In this document: one piece after another, positions 52,448 to 61,266 of the stretch
How the letters are laid out: each line of letters opens with the position of its first letter
How positions within the stretch are numbered: the stretch's first letter is position 1
Origin: Paenibacillus sp. 481
GTDB lineage: Bacteria > Bacillota > Bacilli > Paenibacillales > Paenibacillaceae
Reading direction: 5' to 3'
Length of the DNA: 64,000 nt
NCBI RefSeq assembly: GCF_021223605.1
Contig: NZ_CP075175.1
Location: 3,799,501-3,863,500 of the forward strand
Translations under genes and position numbers: made by a program
The notes under the pieces: model-generated
Databases searched by the model: none
Told to the model about the DNA's origin: nothing
What the model saw: the letters and a program-made list of their open reading frames with translations, nothing else

Positions 52448-53437
52448 TTAACGTATTTTGGCCACTGTAGCGCGTTCGATCAACTGCACAGGGAATTGAT
52501 GCTTCTCTGGCGGTTGTCCCTTTGTGGTCAACTGGCGAAAAAAAGTTGAGAACGCTAGGCAGCCAAATTCAAAGCTGGACAAGTTGTATGTTGTAATATC
52601 GAGTACTTCCGCGAGCGGGATATTATCGAATCCAATAACCGACAATTCGCTAGGCACGTCCATCCCTTGCTTACGTGCTTCAATAATGATGCCTGCGGCT
52701 GATTGATCCCCTGCAACGAGCAGAGCAGTAGGCCGTTCGTTCATATTTGCGATCAACTTCACGACGTCCGCCCCCTGATCGACTTGGTAGCAATGATGAA
52801 AAATCCAAGCTGGATGAACAGCTTGTCCGATTTCCGTCAAGCAGTCCTTATAAGCACGTAGCCTGTTCACGCTATTAAAGCTATCGGGACGGCCTAACAC
52901 GTAGCCAATTCGGCGATGTCCTTGTGCGATAAGTGTCTGCATCGCATGTGTTGTCGTCGCATAATGGTCCACATAAAGGGAAGAAATATGTGAAGAATCG
53001 GTATATTCGCAAGCTACAATAGGGCCATCCGCAGCATAGCCTTCTATATCCGACCAACCTAACTGTTTGGAGCATATAATCATGCCATCTACTTGCTTAC
53101 GGCGAAGCGATTCTAGTGCGCTACGTTCCTCTTCTGGCTTATAGTCGGTTTGACAAATGACGATCCGGTATTTACGCTGCAACGCCTCATATGCGATTCC
53201 TTCTATCATTCCTGCAAAAAAAGGATGATTAGCAAATGGTAGCAGAACAGCGACCATTTGTGTGCGTCCTGTTGCTAAGTTAACTGCATTCAAGTTTGGC
53301 GTATAATCGAGCTTGCGTATAGCGTCCCAGACGGCTATCCGCTTTTCCTCAGCAACATAAGGATGGTCGTTCAGGACGCGTGACACGGTTGTAACAGATA
53401 CGCCTGCCAAGCGCGCAATTTGCTTGATATTAGCCAT
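52448..53437 (-). CDS. LacI-family transcriptional regulator
   Basis: A 329-residue repressor. The N-terminal helix-turn-helix and hinge (IKQIARLAGVSVTTVSRVLNDHPYV ... PNLNAVNLATGRT) is followed by a periplasmic-binding-like effector domain (about 60-329, with VDGMIICSKQ, GHRRIGYVLGRP and LSVIGFDNIPLAEV). The sugar or other effector is not evident, and there is no transport or catabolic gene beside it. The start follows AAGGAG on the minus strand. Confidence 0.9.
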   Translation of the reverse strand: MANIKQIARLAGVSVTTVSRVLNDHPYVAEEKRIAVWDAIRKLDYTPNLNAVNLATGRTQMVAVLLPFANHPFFAGMIEGIAYEALQRKYRIVICQTDYKPEEERSALESLRRKQVDGMIICSKQLGWSDIEGYAADGPIVACEYTDSSHISSLYVDHYATTTHAMQTLIAQGHRRIGYVLGRPDSFNSVNRLRAYKDCLTEIGQAVHPAWIFHHCYQVDQGADVVKLIANMNERPTALLVAGDQSAAGIIIEARKQGMDVPSELSVIGFDNIPLAEVLDITTYNLSSFEFGCLAFSTFFRQLTTKGQPPEKHQFPVQLIERATVAKIR

Positions 53438-53523
53438 CAGTCGGTACTCCTTATATGGATTGTAAAAGCTGGTTGTATCTCACTATTTTACTGCGTAAAT
53501 TTATAAAATAAAATGGCTTGCTC

Positions 53524-53537
53524 TGAAAAGCGTTTCA
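53524..53537. promoter_or_regulatory. Possible LacI-type operator
   Basis: TGAAAAGCGTTTCA, a near-palindrome of the size and pattern used by LacI-family repressors, lies about 90 bp upstream of the repressor gene, in the region shared with the HAD gene. Confidence 0.4.
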
Positions 53538-53671
53538 TACTTTAAGGTTAAGTTGTAACACAAATCTCGATAAACCGCGAAATTGGCGTAACCTTTGCGG
53601 GCGTTACGATTTTGCGGCTGTAGGTGCTTTGACAACTAAAGATAACTTGCAGGAGAGAAGGGGGAAGCGTT

Positions 53672-54454
53672 TTGAAACCGATCGTATTTTTTGATATTGA
53701 TGGAACATTGTTGAATGACGAGCAGCAACTATTAGAGTCGACGCGTCAGGCGGTGCAGCAGTTGCAAGCGGCAGGAATTGAAACGGTTATTGCCACAGGT
53801 AGAACGCCTGCAACCTTTAAGTGGGTTCGCGAGGCATTAAATATTCATTCCTATGTAAGCTTAAATGGTCAGTATGCGGTAAGGAATGGGGAAGTCATCG
53901 TTGCTGAACAAATCCCAGACAGCCTGTTAGGTGAATTTGCAAATGTGGCGCAAGCAAACGAGCACGTGGTTGGTTTTATAAATGAAAATACGTGGACAGT
54001 CACGATGGAGAATGAACGAGTCCATGAAAGTTTAAGTCATCACGGAATCGCGCATCCGCCTGTGAATGCCGAGTTATATAAGGAACAACCGATCTATCAG
54101 GGTTTGCTATTTTGTGAAGAAGCAGAAATAACAAGCTATGCTGAACGCTTTCCTGAACTGCAATTCGTACGCTGGCATCGATTAGCAACAGACGTGCAGT
54201 TGAAAGGACGCTCGAAGGCAAGCGGCATTGAGCAGTATTTGCGCGCAGTTGATGCCCGAGTAGAAGATAGCATTGCCTTTGGGGATGGGCTGAATGATAA
54301 AGAAATGCTACAGTTTGTAGGGACGGGAATCGCGATGGGCAATGCATCAGATGAGGTAAAGCAGTGTGCCAATATGGTTACAGCCTCGAATGGTGAGGAC
54401 GGCATCGCGAATGCATTAGTAGAGCTGGGTCTAATTTCGAAACGAAACGTGTAA
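53672..54454 (+). CDS. Cof-type HAD-IIB sugar-phosphate phosphatase
   Basis: A 260-residue hydrolase. The HAD motifs are FFDIDGTLLND (motif I), VIATGRTP (motif II), KGRSKASGI (motif III) and IAFGDGLNDKEML (motif IV). The C2B-type cap lies between motifs II and III. Substrates are usually sugar phosphates, flavin or pyridoxal phosphates. The start is TTG 53672, spaced after GGGGG. It is divergent from the LacI gene. Confidence 0.92.
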   Translation: MKPIVFFDIDGTLLNDEQQLLESTRQAVQQLQAAGIETVIATGRTPATFKWVREALNIHSYVSLNGQYAVRNGEVIVAEQIPDSLLGEFANVAQANEHVVGFINENTWTVTMENERVHESLSHHGIAHPPVNAELYKEQPIYQGLLFCEEAEITSYAERFPELQFVRWHRLATDVQLKGRSKASGIEQYLRAVDARVEDSIAFGDGLNDKEMLQFVGTGIAMGNASDEVKQCANMVTASNGEDGIANALVELGLISKRNV

Positions 54455-54470
54455 CAAAAAATATGTGTTT

Positions 54471-54514
54471 TACAAGCTGCTTCTGTGAACAGGAAGCAGC
54501 TTGTTTCGTTTTTG
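54471..54514 (+). terminator. Terminator of the HAD gene
   Basis: ACAAGCTGCTTC pairs with GAAGCAGCTTGT around a 9-base loop, followed by TTCGTTTTT. Confidence 0.9.
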
Positions 54515-54782
54515 CCGAGGTATTGCTGAGATAGGTGTTTGCTACACATTTTACATTCTTCCTTACGTTCTGCACGAACTTATGCTGATTCATGTTTAGT
54601 CGCGGCGTTAACGACGAATAATAAAACGAACCCCCTTCCTATATGAAGCGAAGCATAGCCTTTTCAAAGAAATTAGACGAATAAGTGTCATAAGGTATAA
54701 AAATGTGGTACAATAAAAAAGTAAGGAAAGTAAGGAATTCATTATTTTCTTGGAATACAAAGAAAGAAAGGAGTGTTAGGGG
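54515..54782. other. Intergenic region before the AbrB/MazE-like gene
   Basis: No gene is supported here. A TACAAT at about 54707 with TGTCAT 17 bp upstream may be a weak promoter for the three-gene unit that follows. Confidence 0.45.
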
Positions 54783-55007
54783 GTGGAAATGGCCAAACTA
54801 AGCTGTAAGGGGCAAATCACCGTTCCAAAGCATATTCGTGATGTGCTTCAAATTCATGAAGGTGACAGAGTTGCCTTTATTGAGGAGAATGGACTCGTCA
54901 TTATGGCGAAGGCAGATTTGCAGGCACTGCACGATTTGCAAGATATTTTGTGTAAAGAGAAGATTGAAAATATTATTCATGGCGCCAAGAAATTGTTGGA
55001 ACGATAA
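54783..55007 (+). CDS. AbrB/MazE-type small DNA-binding protein
   Basis: A 74-residue protein starting at GTG 54783, nine bases after AAAGGAG. Residues 3-45 form the AbrB/MazE swapped-hairpin domain (AKLSCKGQITVPKHIRDVL ... GDRVAFIEENGLVIM); the remainder is a charged helix. MazE-like antitoxins look the same, but no toxin gene adjoins. Instead khtT and khtU follow at 29 and 3 bp, so it may be their regulator. Confidence 0.82.
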   Translation: MEMAKLSCKGQITVPKHIRDVLQIHEGDRVAFIEENGLVIMAKADLQALHDLQDILCKEKIENIIHGAKKLLER

Positions 55008-55036
55008 CGGTAGCACGAAAGGAGACCATAAGTGGG

Positions 55037-55534
55037 ATGGATATTAGAGAAATTCAACTTCCTGGTATAGGTATGAAATATCAGGTCGATACGCAAAGTG
55101 GGGAACGGATGGTTATTATCATCCATGATGATGGACGTCGAGACATTTACCATTTTGAAAAAGACGATTTGGAAGAGAGCAAGGCGATGGTAGAACTGAG
55201 CGACTCGGAGGCAAGGCAACTGGCAGCGATTATTGGCGGGATGACATACAAGCCGACTGCGCTTGAAAATATCGAAATGGCCTTTGATGATCTCGTTATC
55301 GAGTGGCACAAAGTAAGTGAAAGTGCGAATTGCATCAACAAATCGATCGGCGAACTCGATATTAGACAGAACTTCGATATGATTATCATTGCTATCTTGA
55401 GAAAAAATCAGTGTAAAATTATTAATCCGGGGCCTGAAACGATCATTGAGAGTGGTGACACATTGGTTGTATCTGGGCAGCGTGACCATCTGAAAGAAAT
55501 TAAACGCAAACTGTTTATAGGGAGTGATGGTTGA
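55037..55534 (+). CDS. khtT: KhtT-like K+/H+ antiporter regulatory subunit
   Basis: A 165-residue cytoplasmic protein. An N-terminal ligand domain (about 1-60, MDIREIQLPGIGMKYQVDT) is followed by a TrkA-C (RCK C-lobe) domain (about 75-160, with IGELDIRQNFDMIIIAILR and VVSGQRDHLKEI). KhtT proteins gate the KhtU antiporter in response to c-di-AMP or pH. The stop is 3 bp before khtU. The start ATG is 12 bases after GGAG. Confidence 0.9.
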   Translation: MDIREIQLPGIGMKYQVDTQSGERMVIIIHDDGRRDIYHFEKDDLEESKAMVELSDSEARQLAAIIGGMTYKPTALENIEMAFDDLVIEWHKVSESANCINKSIGELDIRQNFDMIIIAILRKNQCKIINPGPETIIESGDTLVVSGQRDHLKEIKRKLFIGSDG

Positions 55535-55537
55535 TAC

Positions 55538-56770
55538 ATGCAGAATCATTTGGTATTTGAGGTAGGTGTAGCATTAACTTTAATTGCCATATGCGCTCTC
55601 GTCGCTAACCGCTTGAAGCTCTCCATCATTCCGTTTCTCATCATACTAGGGATGGTGGTTGGCCCTCATGCGCCAACGATTGGGATTATTGATCTCAAGT
55701 TCATCGAGAGTGCGGAAATAATCGCTTTCCTTGGAAGAATCGGAGTCCTGTTCCTTCTCTTCTATCTAGGGCTGGAATTCTCCGTCGGCAAGTTGATCAA
55801 GTCTGGGCGCTCCATTGCCGTGGGCGGCAGTATTTATATCTTGATTAACTTTTCACTCGGGCTAATGTTCGGATGGTTAAGTGGGTTTCCGTTGTTGGAA
55901 ACACTCATTATTGCAGGTATTATTACGATCTCATCAAGTGCAATCGTAGCCAAAGTGCTTGTCGATTTGAAGCGGACAGCGAATGCAGAGACCGAGCTTA
56001 TACTTGGAATTATTATGTTTGAGGATATTTTCCTTGCTGTTTACTTGTCTGTTGTGTCAGGTATGGTACTTGGCGGTGCGACTTCACTAGGCGGCACACT
56101 GATGTCGATTTTATTGGCGCTAGGATATATTTTGATGTTCTTCATCATTGCGCGCAAGTGCACGCCGCTCTTGAATAAATTGCTTAATATTACTTCGAAT
56201 GAGACTTTTATTATTGTTATTTTCGCGCTGTTGTTTGTTATCGCTGGATTTTCTGAGACCATTCACATCGCTGAAGCGATTGGAGCGCTACTAATTGGTT
56301 TAGTATTATCCGAAACCGAACAAGCACATCGCATAGAGAAGTTAGTTATTCCCTTCCGTGATATTTTTGGTGCGATATTCTTTTTCAGTTTCGGATTGAG
56401 CATCGACCCGTATTCCCTTGGAGGAGCTGCGGGCTTGGCTATAGCCGCTGCCTTAGTCACAATAGTAGGCAACTTCATTGCAGGTATGATGGCAGGTCGC
56501 AATTCAGGCCTGTCTCACAAAGCTTCGACGAATATTGGCCTGACAATCGTTTCAAGAGGAGAGTTCTCCATTATTATGGCAAACTTAGGTATTGCCGGAG
56601 GGCTATCTGGCATATTGCAGCCGTTCGCTGCTTTATATGTACTCATATTGGCTATCTTAGGTCCAATCTTGACCAAGGAGTCCAGCCATATCTACATGTT
56701 GCTGAACAAGGTGTTTAAGTGGAATAAGAAGCACTTGACTGCAACAACTAAAAGTAAGAGCGAGTCATAG
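55538..56770 (+). CDS. khtU: KhtU-like K+/H+ antiporter, CPA2 family
   Basis: A 410-residue membrane protein with about 12-13 helices of the CPA2 (monovalent cation/proton antiporter) type: LGLEFSVGKLIKSGR, ISSSAIVAKVLVDL, FFFSFGLSIDP. It should export K+ in exchange for H+ as a safety valve under high K+ or alkaline stress, under control of KhtT. It is the last gene of the unit; a 13-bp terminator stem follows. Confidence 0.93.
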   Translation: MQNHLVFEVGVALTLIAICALVANRLKLSIIPFLIILGMVVGPHAPTIGIIDLKFIESAEIIAFLGRIGVLFLLFYLGLEFSVGKLIKSGRSIAVGGSIYILINFSLGLMFGWLSGFPLLETLIIAGIITISSSAIVAKVLVDLKRTANAETELILGIIMFEDIFLAVYLSVVSGMVLGGATSLGGTLMSILLALGYILMFFIIARKCTPLLNKLLNITSNETFIIVIFALLFVIAGFSETIHIAEAIGALLIGLVLSETEQAHRIEKLVIPFRDIFGAIFFFSFGLSIDPYSLGGAAGLAIAAALVTIVGNFIAGMMAGRNSGLSHKASTNIGLTIVSRGEFSIIMANLGIAGGLSGILQPFAALYVLILAILGPILTKESSHIYMLLNKVFKWNKKHLTATTKSKSES

Positions 56771-56790
56771 TAGCGGTATAAGTGGGAGAA

Positions 56791-56839
56791 ATGACGTAAC
56801 CATTGCAGAGCAAGATTGTGATGGTTGCGTCATTTTTTT
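56791..56839 (+). terminator. Terminator of khtU
   Basis: ATGACGTAACCAT pairs with ATGGTTGCGTCAT (one G-T pair) and is followed by a T run. Confidence 0.9.
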
Positions 56840-56951
56840 GTGCTGTTGATAAAAATAAAAGCATGCGCCCCATTGTTCCCTAGAGAACGGGTTACATGTT
56901 ACGAAGTGAGGCAGCGCCAAAACCAGATTTGTATACGTGCAGAAGCTTATT

Positions 56952-57938
56952 TCAAGAAGTTTGCTCATTTTGCTTTGGCAGCTGCTGTTTTTTATCTCTG
57001 TTGTTGCTTTTGCCATTTCCTTTTCCTTGTTGATTGGATCCGAGTTGGATTGCTGATTTGTCTTTGCTCACGTTTTTATTTTTTTGTAACCGATTTTTGA
57101 TGGCAATTTTGTTTACTTTAAGTTTCTTTACTGGGTGTACGATAGATTTACCATTCTTCTTACGAAGTGAACGAGCGACTTTGACCCTTTTATTCGTTTT
57201 TATGCTTTTGCTGCTTTTTGCTTTTTTCGTACTTTTGTTGTTTATTTCCATATGTGCGTTCTTTTTTTCTATGTTTCCTTTTTCCTCGCTGCTCTCCATA
57301 CCGCGCTTTTCTAAAGCTTGCATAGGAACTTCCAACGATTCAAGTGCAAGTTGCTCAATCTCTTCTTCTGTTACTTCACCTTTAATGACAAGCAAATGAT
57401 ACATAATTTCGTTCACGACATTCGGCTGAATCTGTCTGATCACTTCTCGCTCATCTAAATCATACATCGACTCATTGAATACAGGGCTGTAAAAAAATTC
57501 GGTTTTTAACAATCGAAAATCGATATCAAGCGTTTCATTCATACTCAGATTAGGCAGGGATGCACGGTATGGTGATGACTCATCGAAGGGAAGGCGGGGA
57601 TTTGGACAATTCGTAAAAAATAAGGGAGTGTATTCATTGAACCAATGTTTATAATACGGATTCACGATGTGATGGTACGTATGAGCATATGGCGCTATGA
57701 TGCACACAATAGCTTTGTGCGTACAAATTCGATACATTTCCTTCATGGTACCTATTAAATCATCGACGTAAGAGAGAACGTCAACGGCATACAAGGTTTC
57801 AACTGAATTATCTGGGAGCGGAATGCCTTGATTGATGTCACAGACGATATCAACTTCAGGTAAATTCCTTATATCAATACCGGTACAGCCAGTATTTTTT
57901 TGGGAACCGCATCCTAGATCGACTTTCATCGTGTTCAC
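56952..57938 (-). CDS. SAM-dependent methyltransferase with a long basic tail
   Basis: A 328-residue protein starting at GTG 57938 or ATG 57929. Residues 1-110 form a class I methyltransferase with motif I VDLGCGSQKNTGCTGIDI. Acidic and aromatic segments follow to about residue 215. The last 110 residues are low complexity and strongly basic (KSSKSIKTNKRVKVARSLRK-like, mixed Lys, Asn, Gln, Ser), with no predicted fold; they could bind nucleic acid or anionic polymers. The substrate is unknown. Nothing else is co-transcribed. Confidence 0.78.
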   Translation of the reverse strand: MNTMKVDLGCGSQKNTGCTGIDIRNLPEVDIVCDINQGIPLPDNSVETLYAVDVLSYVDDLIGTMKEMYRICTHKAIVCIIAPYAHTYHHIVNPYYKHWFNEYTPLFFTNCPNPRLPFDESSPYRASLPNLSMNETLDIDFRLLKTEFFYSPVFNESMYDLDEREVIRQIQPNVVNEIMYHLLVIKGEVTEEEIEQLALESLEVPMQALEKRGMESSEEKGNIEKKNAHMEINNKSTKKAKSSKSIKTNKRVKVARSLRKKNGKSIVHPVKKLKVNKIAIKNRLQKNKNVSKDKSAIQLGSNQQGKGNGKSNNRDKKQQLPKQNEQTS

Positions 57939-58144
57939 CGTCCGCTCTGATGTACTTGTTCCAATCGTCCGAACTGTTTAGGGTATTATACTAGGAATAG
58001 CCGTACAAAGGAACGACGATTGTCCCTCATGCAAGCGTACATTTAAATAGGTGAAAGGCTGTCAATAGTTGTCCGAAGCTTTATAATACGGTGCGCAATT
58101 ATTTTACATACTTTATAAACAAAATTATTTTCTAAATTATAAAA

Positions 58145-58196
58145 ACTTACTTGACAAAAGTAAGTGATAATTATATTATACTTACATAAAGTAAGT
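58145..58196 (+). promoter_or_regulatory. Two palindromic operators around the azoreductase promoter
   Basis: Operator 1 (58145-58165) is ACTTACTT-N5-AAGTAAGT, a perfect 8-bp inverted repeat overlapping the -35 box. Operator 2 (58180-58196), ACTTAC-N5-GTAAGT, lies just after the -10 box. The centres are about 33 bp apart, close to three helical turns. Both suit repression by an electrophile- or quinone-sensing regulator of the YodB/HxlR or MarR type. Confidence 0.75.
58151..58179 (+). promoter_or_regulatory. Promoter of the azoreductase gene
   Basis: TTGACA (58151-58156) and TATTAT (58174-58179) have a 17-bp spacer; the -35 lies within operator 1. Confidence 0.85.
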
Positions 58197-58272
58197 TGTG
58201 CATGACGAGAGCTATTCTGAGTCAACCTAAGTAATAGTGCTCTGAAAATAATTTTCTAAGAGGTGTCCTTTA

Positions 58273-58905
58273 ATGACAAAGGTTCTAGTAGTTAACTCTA
58301 ATCCTAAACCGACTGATTTGTCCTTTAGCTTGCGTTTGGCTGATCACTACTTGCAAGAATTGCAATCCCAAAGCAACGTAGAAGTAGAGCGTATTGACTT
58401 GTACAGTGAGGAAGTTCCACTGATCGACGGTACTGTGCTTGATGCATGGGGTAAAGCTGCACAAGGTCAAGAATTGTCCGCTGAGCAAGGACGTATTTTG
58501 GGCCGCATGAACGAAATCTTGGAGCAATTTTTGGCTGCGGATGTAGTTGTATTCGTTACACCTATGTGGAACATAGGCTTCCCTCCAATGGTGAGAGCTT
58601 ACATTGACAACATTACGATCGCTGGTCGTACGTTTAAATATACAGCTGAAGGTCCACAAGGCCTTGCTGGTGACAAAAAAGTTGTTCACATCGAAGCTCG
58701 CGGTGGCGTATATGGCGAAGGTTCTACACCACAGCCATTCCAATTTACTGGTGGTTACTTGCAAGCAATATTGGGCTTTATCGGAATTACAAACTTCGAA
58801 AGCGTTATTGTCGAAGGTATGGCTGCAATGCCAGACCAAGCAGAACAATTGCTTGCAGCAGCAAAAGAACGTGCAACGGAAAGCGCACGCAACTTGCTTA
58901 AATAA
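58273..58905 (+). CDS. azoR: FMN-dependent NADH:quinone reductase / azoreductase
   Basis: This 210-residue flavodoxin-fold enzyme reduces quinones and azo compounds with NADH, protecting against electrophile stress. Visible are the FMN phosphate loop NSNPKPTDLSFSLRLA, the segment FVTPMWNIGFPP, and ARGGVYGEGS. The length is typical of AzoR1/AzoR2. The start follows AGAGGTG. Control is by the double palindrome just upstream, as for B. subtilis azoR1 (YodB) and azoR2 (MhqR). The regulator is not in the window. Confidence 0.93.
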   Translation: MTKVLVVNSNPKPTDLSFSLRLADHYLQELQSQSNVEVERIDLYSEEVPLIDGTVLDAWGKAAQGQELSAEQGRILGRMNEILEQFLAADVVVFVTPMWNIGFPPMVRAYIDNITIAGRTFKYTAEGPQGLAGDKKVVHIEARGGVYGEGSTPQPFQFTGGYLQAILGFIGITNFESVIVEGMAAMPDQAEQLLAAAKERATESARNLLK

Positions 58906-58923
58906 TACTGTCATACAATCCAA

Positions 58924-58955
58924 GGTCCGGCTCTCTTTATGAGGCCGGATTTTTT
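58924..58955 (+). terminator. Terminator of azoR
   Basis: TCCGGC pairs with GCCGGA and is followed by six T. Confidence 0.85.
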
Positions 58956-59148
58956 GCGTGTTTTTGCATATGTCAGTATCGTTTTCTGCATATGCCATTA
59001 TCGTTTGCTGTAATTGAGCATGTACGGAACTGTGCTGTTTTGTATCATTCATGCAGTGTGATTTCGTTTGCAATTTTGCCCATCCATTCGTCACCAATTA
59101 GGCATTCGCACATAAGATGATAGCGAATGAAGGGAGGGAGCGAGTGTA

Positions 59149-59580
59149 ATGGCAGTCATTAAAGCGAACTCAGAGGACGTGAAGATGTTGGCGCGACTCA
59201 TGCGTGCTGAAGCTGAAGGTGAGGGCGAGCAAGGCATGATGATGGTAGGAAATGTCGGTGTTAATCGTATCCTTGGAGACTGCTTGGATTTTCTCGATAT
59301 ACGTTCAGTGAGAGACATGGTGTTTCAAAATCCAGGTGGATTCGAAGCGACACAAAAAGGATATTTTTATCAAAAAGCACGTGATGCGGATGTTCGTATG
59401 GCGCAGCGGGCTATAAATGGGGAGCGGGTCTGGCCTGCATCGTATGCCTTATGGTTTTTCCGGCCGGCAGGAGCTTGCCCGCCGACTTGGTACAATCAGC
59501 AAAATTCTGGGAGATATAAAGCGCATTGTTTCTTTACACCGACAGGTGCGGATTGCCCGGCTGTATATAACACGTATTAA
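59149..59580 (+). CDS. cwlJ: CwlJ-like spore cortex-lytic enzyme
   Basis: A 143-residue SleB/CwlJ (Hydrolase_2) domain: KMLARLMRAEAEGEGEQGM with the catalytic Glu, NVGVNRI, then ALWFFRPAGACPPTWYNQ and CFFTPT. There is no signal peptide and no peptidoglycan-binding domain, which fits CwlJ, held in the coat, rather than SleB. During germination it hydrolyses the cortex, triggered by Ca-dipicolinate. gerQ follows 45 bp downstream as in B. subtilis. The start follows GGAGGG. Confidence 0.94.
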   Translation: MAVIKANSEDVKMLARLMRAEAEGEGEQGMMMVGNVGVNRILGDCLDFLDIRSVRDMVFQNPGGFEATQKGYFYQKARDADVRMAQRAINGERVWPASYALWFFRPAGACPPTWYNQQNSGRYKAHCFFTPTGADCPAVYNTY

Positions 59581-59625
59581 ATAAAAATAGATCAACCGCA
59601 AGGTTGAAAAGGAGAGAGTTTGACG

Positions 59626-60234
59626 ATGAATTACTATGCTTATCCCGTACAAGATTTCGGTAGAAACGCAGGCATGGGTAAAGGTGGTTGTGGGCACGGG
59701 TTTGTTCCTTATGGCGTTAATCCGGTTAATAATCCAGTTATGTATAGCGCTGCCCCAAGCCCGGTTGCGGGTAATGGCGCGGCCTTGTACAGTGCGAACG
59801 TGAGTTATCCGATGCAACCAGTCGCCCCAGCACCAGCGCCAGCTGTTCAGCCTGTATCCTCTGTACCGTCTGGGGCGCCAGTTGTTCCCCCACAAGTGCC
59901 TAGTGGAAGTGTGATGACACCAACGGGTGCAGTATTGCCGAATGTCGGGTTTGAACAGTCTTACGTGGAAAATATTTTACGGCTTAACTTAGGAAAAGTA
60001 GGAACGTTCTATATGACATACGAGAACAACTCGGAATGGAATGCCAAAGTGTTCCGTGGCGTGCTCGAAGCGGCTGGACGCGATCATATCATTATTAGTG
60101 ATCCGTTGACTGGGCAACGTGTGCTGCTCTTAATGGTGAACTTGGATTATGCAACATTTGATGAGCCGCTTAATTATCATTATCCTTTATCCGGTTCGCC
60201 AGCTCGTTCTGCCACAGAATGTTTGAATTCATAA
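59626..60234 (+). CDS. gerQ: Spore coat protein GerQ
   Basis: A 202-residue protein starting at ATG 59626 after GGAGAGAG. The N-terminal 110 residues are rich in Gly, Pro, Ala and Val (APAPAPAVQPVSS) and probably flexible. The C-terminal domain (about 110-190, with SYVENILRLNLGKVGTFYMT and HIIISDPLTGQRVLLLMVNLDY) matches GerQ/YwdL. It is needed to keep CwlJ in the coat. B. subtilis GerQ is cross-linked by transglutaminase through its Lys and Gln residues. Co-transcribed with cwlJ. Confidence 0.93.
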   Translation: MNYYAYPVQDFGRNAGMGKGGCGHGFVPYGVNPVNNPVMYSAAPSPVAGNGAALYSANVSYPMQPVAPAPAPAVQPVSSVPSGAPVVPPQVPSGSVMTPTGAVLPNVGFEQSYVENILRLNLGKVGTFYMTYENNSEWNAKVFRGVLEAAGRDHIIISDPLTGQRVLLLMVNLDYATFDEPLNYHYPLSGSPARSATECLNS

Positions 60235-60261
60235 TCGATTAAATATACGTATGAAAAGGAA

Positions 60262-60303
60262 AAGCCGCCTGTCCATCTTGAAGATGAAGCAGGCGGTTTT
60301 TGG
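60262..60303. terminator. Bidirectional terminator between gerQ and cysW
   Basis: AAGCCGCCTG pairs with GCAGGCGGTTTTT; an inner CATCTT/AAGATG stem lies in the loop. On the minus strand it is followed by CTTTTCCTTTTC. Confidence 0.88.
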
Positions 60304-60352
60304 CGTGCGCAGCATGTGCGTGGTTTGATGTCAAGCTGCTTCTGCTGGAGGG

Positions 60353-61225
60353 CTATTCCTTTTTTTGTTCCAGCCACTGCTTGGCGATGAGGGTCAGCAA
60401 AGCGACAGCAACAAGCAATGATGCAACAGCAAAGGAAGCGGAGAATTGATATTCGTTGTACAAAATTTCTACATGCAACGGCAGCGTGTTCGTCTCGCCT
60501 CGAATATGGCCGGATACGACGGAAACAGCGCCGAACTCGCCAATGGCTCGTGCGTTACAAATGATGATGCCGTACATGAGCCCCCATTTGATATTCGGCA
60601 ACGTGACGTGCCAGAACAGCCGCCAGCCTTTGGCGCCTAAAGTGGCAGCTGCCTCTTCCTCGTGTGTTCCTTGCGCTTGCATAAGTGGAATCAATTCTCG
60701 GGCCACGAACGGAAACGTGACGAATAGTGTGGCTAATATGATGCCTGGCAGCGCGAATACGATGCGAATGTCATGCTCAGACAGATAAGGGCCGAACCAG
60801 CCGCTAGCGCCAAACATTAAAATAAACAAAAAGCCCGCAATAACTGGCGATACGGAAAAAGGCACATCAATGAGTGTCAGCAACCATTGCTTTCCGCGAA
60901 ATTGAAATTTAGTTATACACCATGCTGCGGCTACACCGAATATCGTATTAATCGGGACGACGATGAATGCGGTCAACAACGTTAACTTAATGGCAGCGAC
61001 TGCATCTGGGTCAATCAATGAGGCAAAGTAAACATCTAACCCCTTCTTAAATGCTTGAATAAATACAGCAGTCAAAGGTAGCAGTAGCACGAGTCCGATA
61101 AAGCCCCATGCCACACTTAATAAAAGGATGCGCATATAGCGCGGTTCTGTTGTGCACGACACCGCTGTTGCAGTGCCTCGTAGTGGCGGTCCGTCAGTCG
61201 GTTCAAATGATGTTGTCGATATCAT
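60353..61225 (-). CDS. cysW: Sulfate ABC transporter permease CysW
   Basis: A 290-residue permease starting at ATG 61225 (in-frame start codons further upstream overlap cysT). Six membrane helices and the ABC-coupling EAA loop ([19 protein letters not shown]) are visible. It partners CysT for uptake of sulfate or thiosulfate. It is the last gene of the operon; no cysA ATPase gene follows before the terminator. Confidence 0.92.
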   Translation of the reverse strand: MISTTSFEPTDGPPLRGTATAVSCTTEPRYMRILLLSVAWGFIGLVLLLPLTAVFIQAFKKGLDVYFASLIDPDAVAAIKLTLLTAFIVVPINTIFGVAAAWCITKFQFRGKQWLLTLIDVPFSVSPVIAGFLFILMFGASGWFGPYLSEHDIRIVFALPGIILATLFVTFPFVARELIPLMQAQGTHEEEAAATLGAKGWRLFWHVTLPNIKWGLMYGIIICNARAIGEFGAVSVVSGHIRGETNTLPLHVEILYNEYQFSASFAVASLLVAVALLTLIAKQWLEQKKE

Positions 61226-61266
61226 AGAATTGATGATTCTCCTTCCCGAACAAGTTGAGAATCTAG

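Noticed and set aside
54783..55007. MazE antitoxin of a toxin-antitoxin pair
   Set aside because: No toxin-like gene adjoins; the next genes encode KhtT and KhtU.
58285..59097. 270-codon minus-strand frame opposite azoR
   Set aside because: Its translation is Cys/Phe/His-rich without a domain and covers the well-supported azoR gene.
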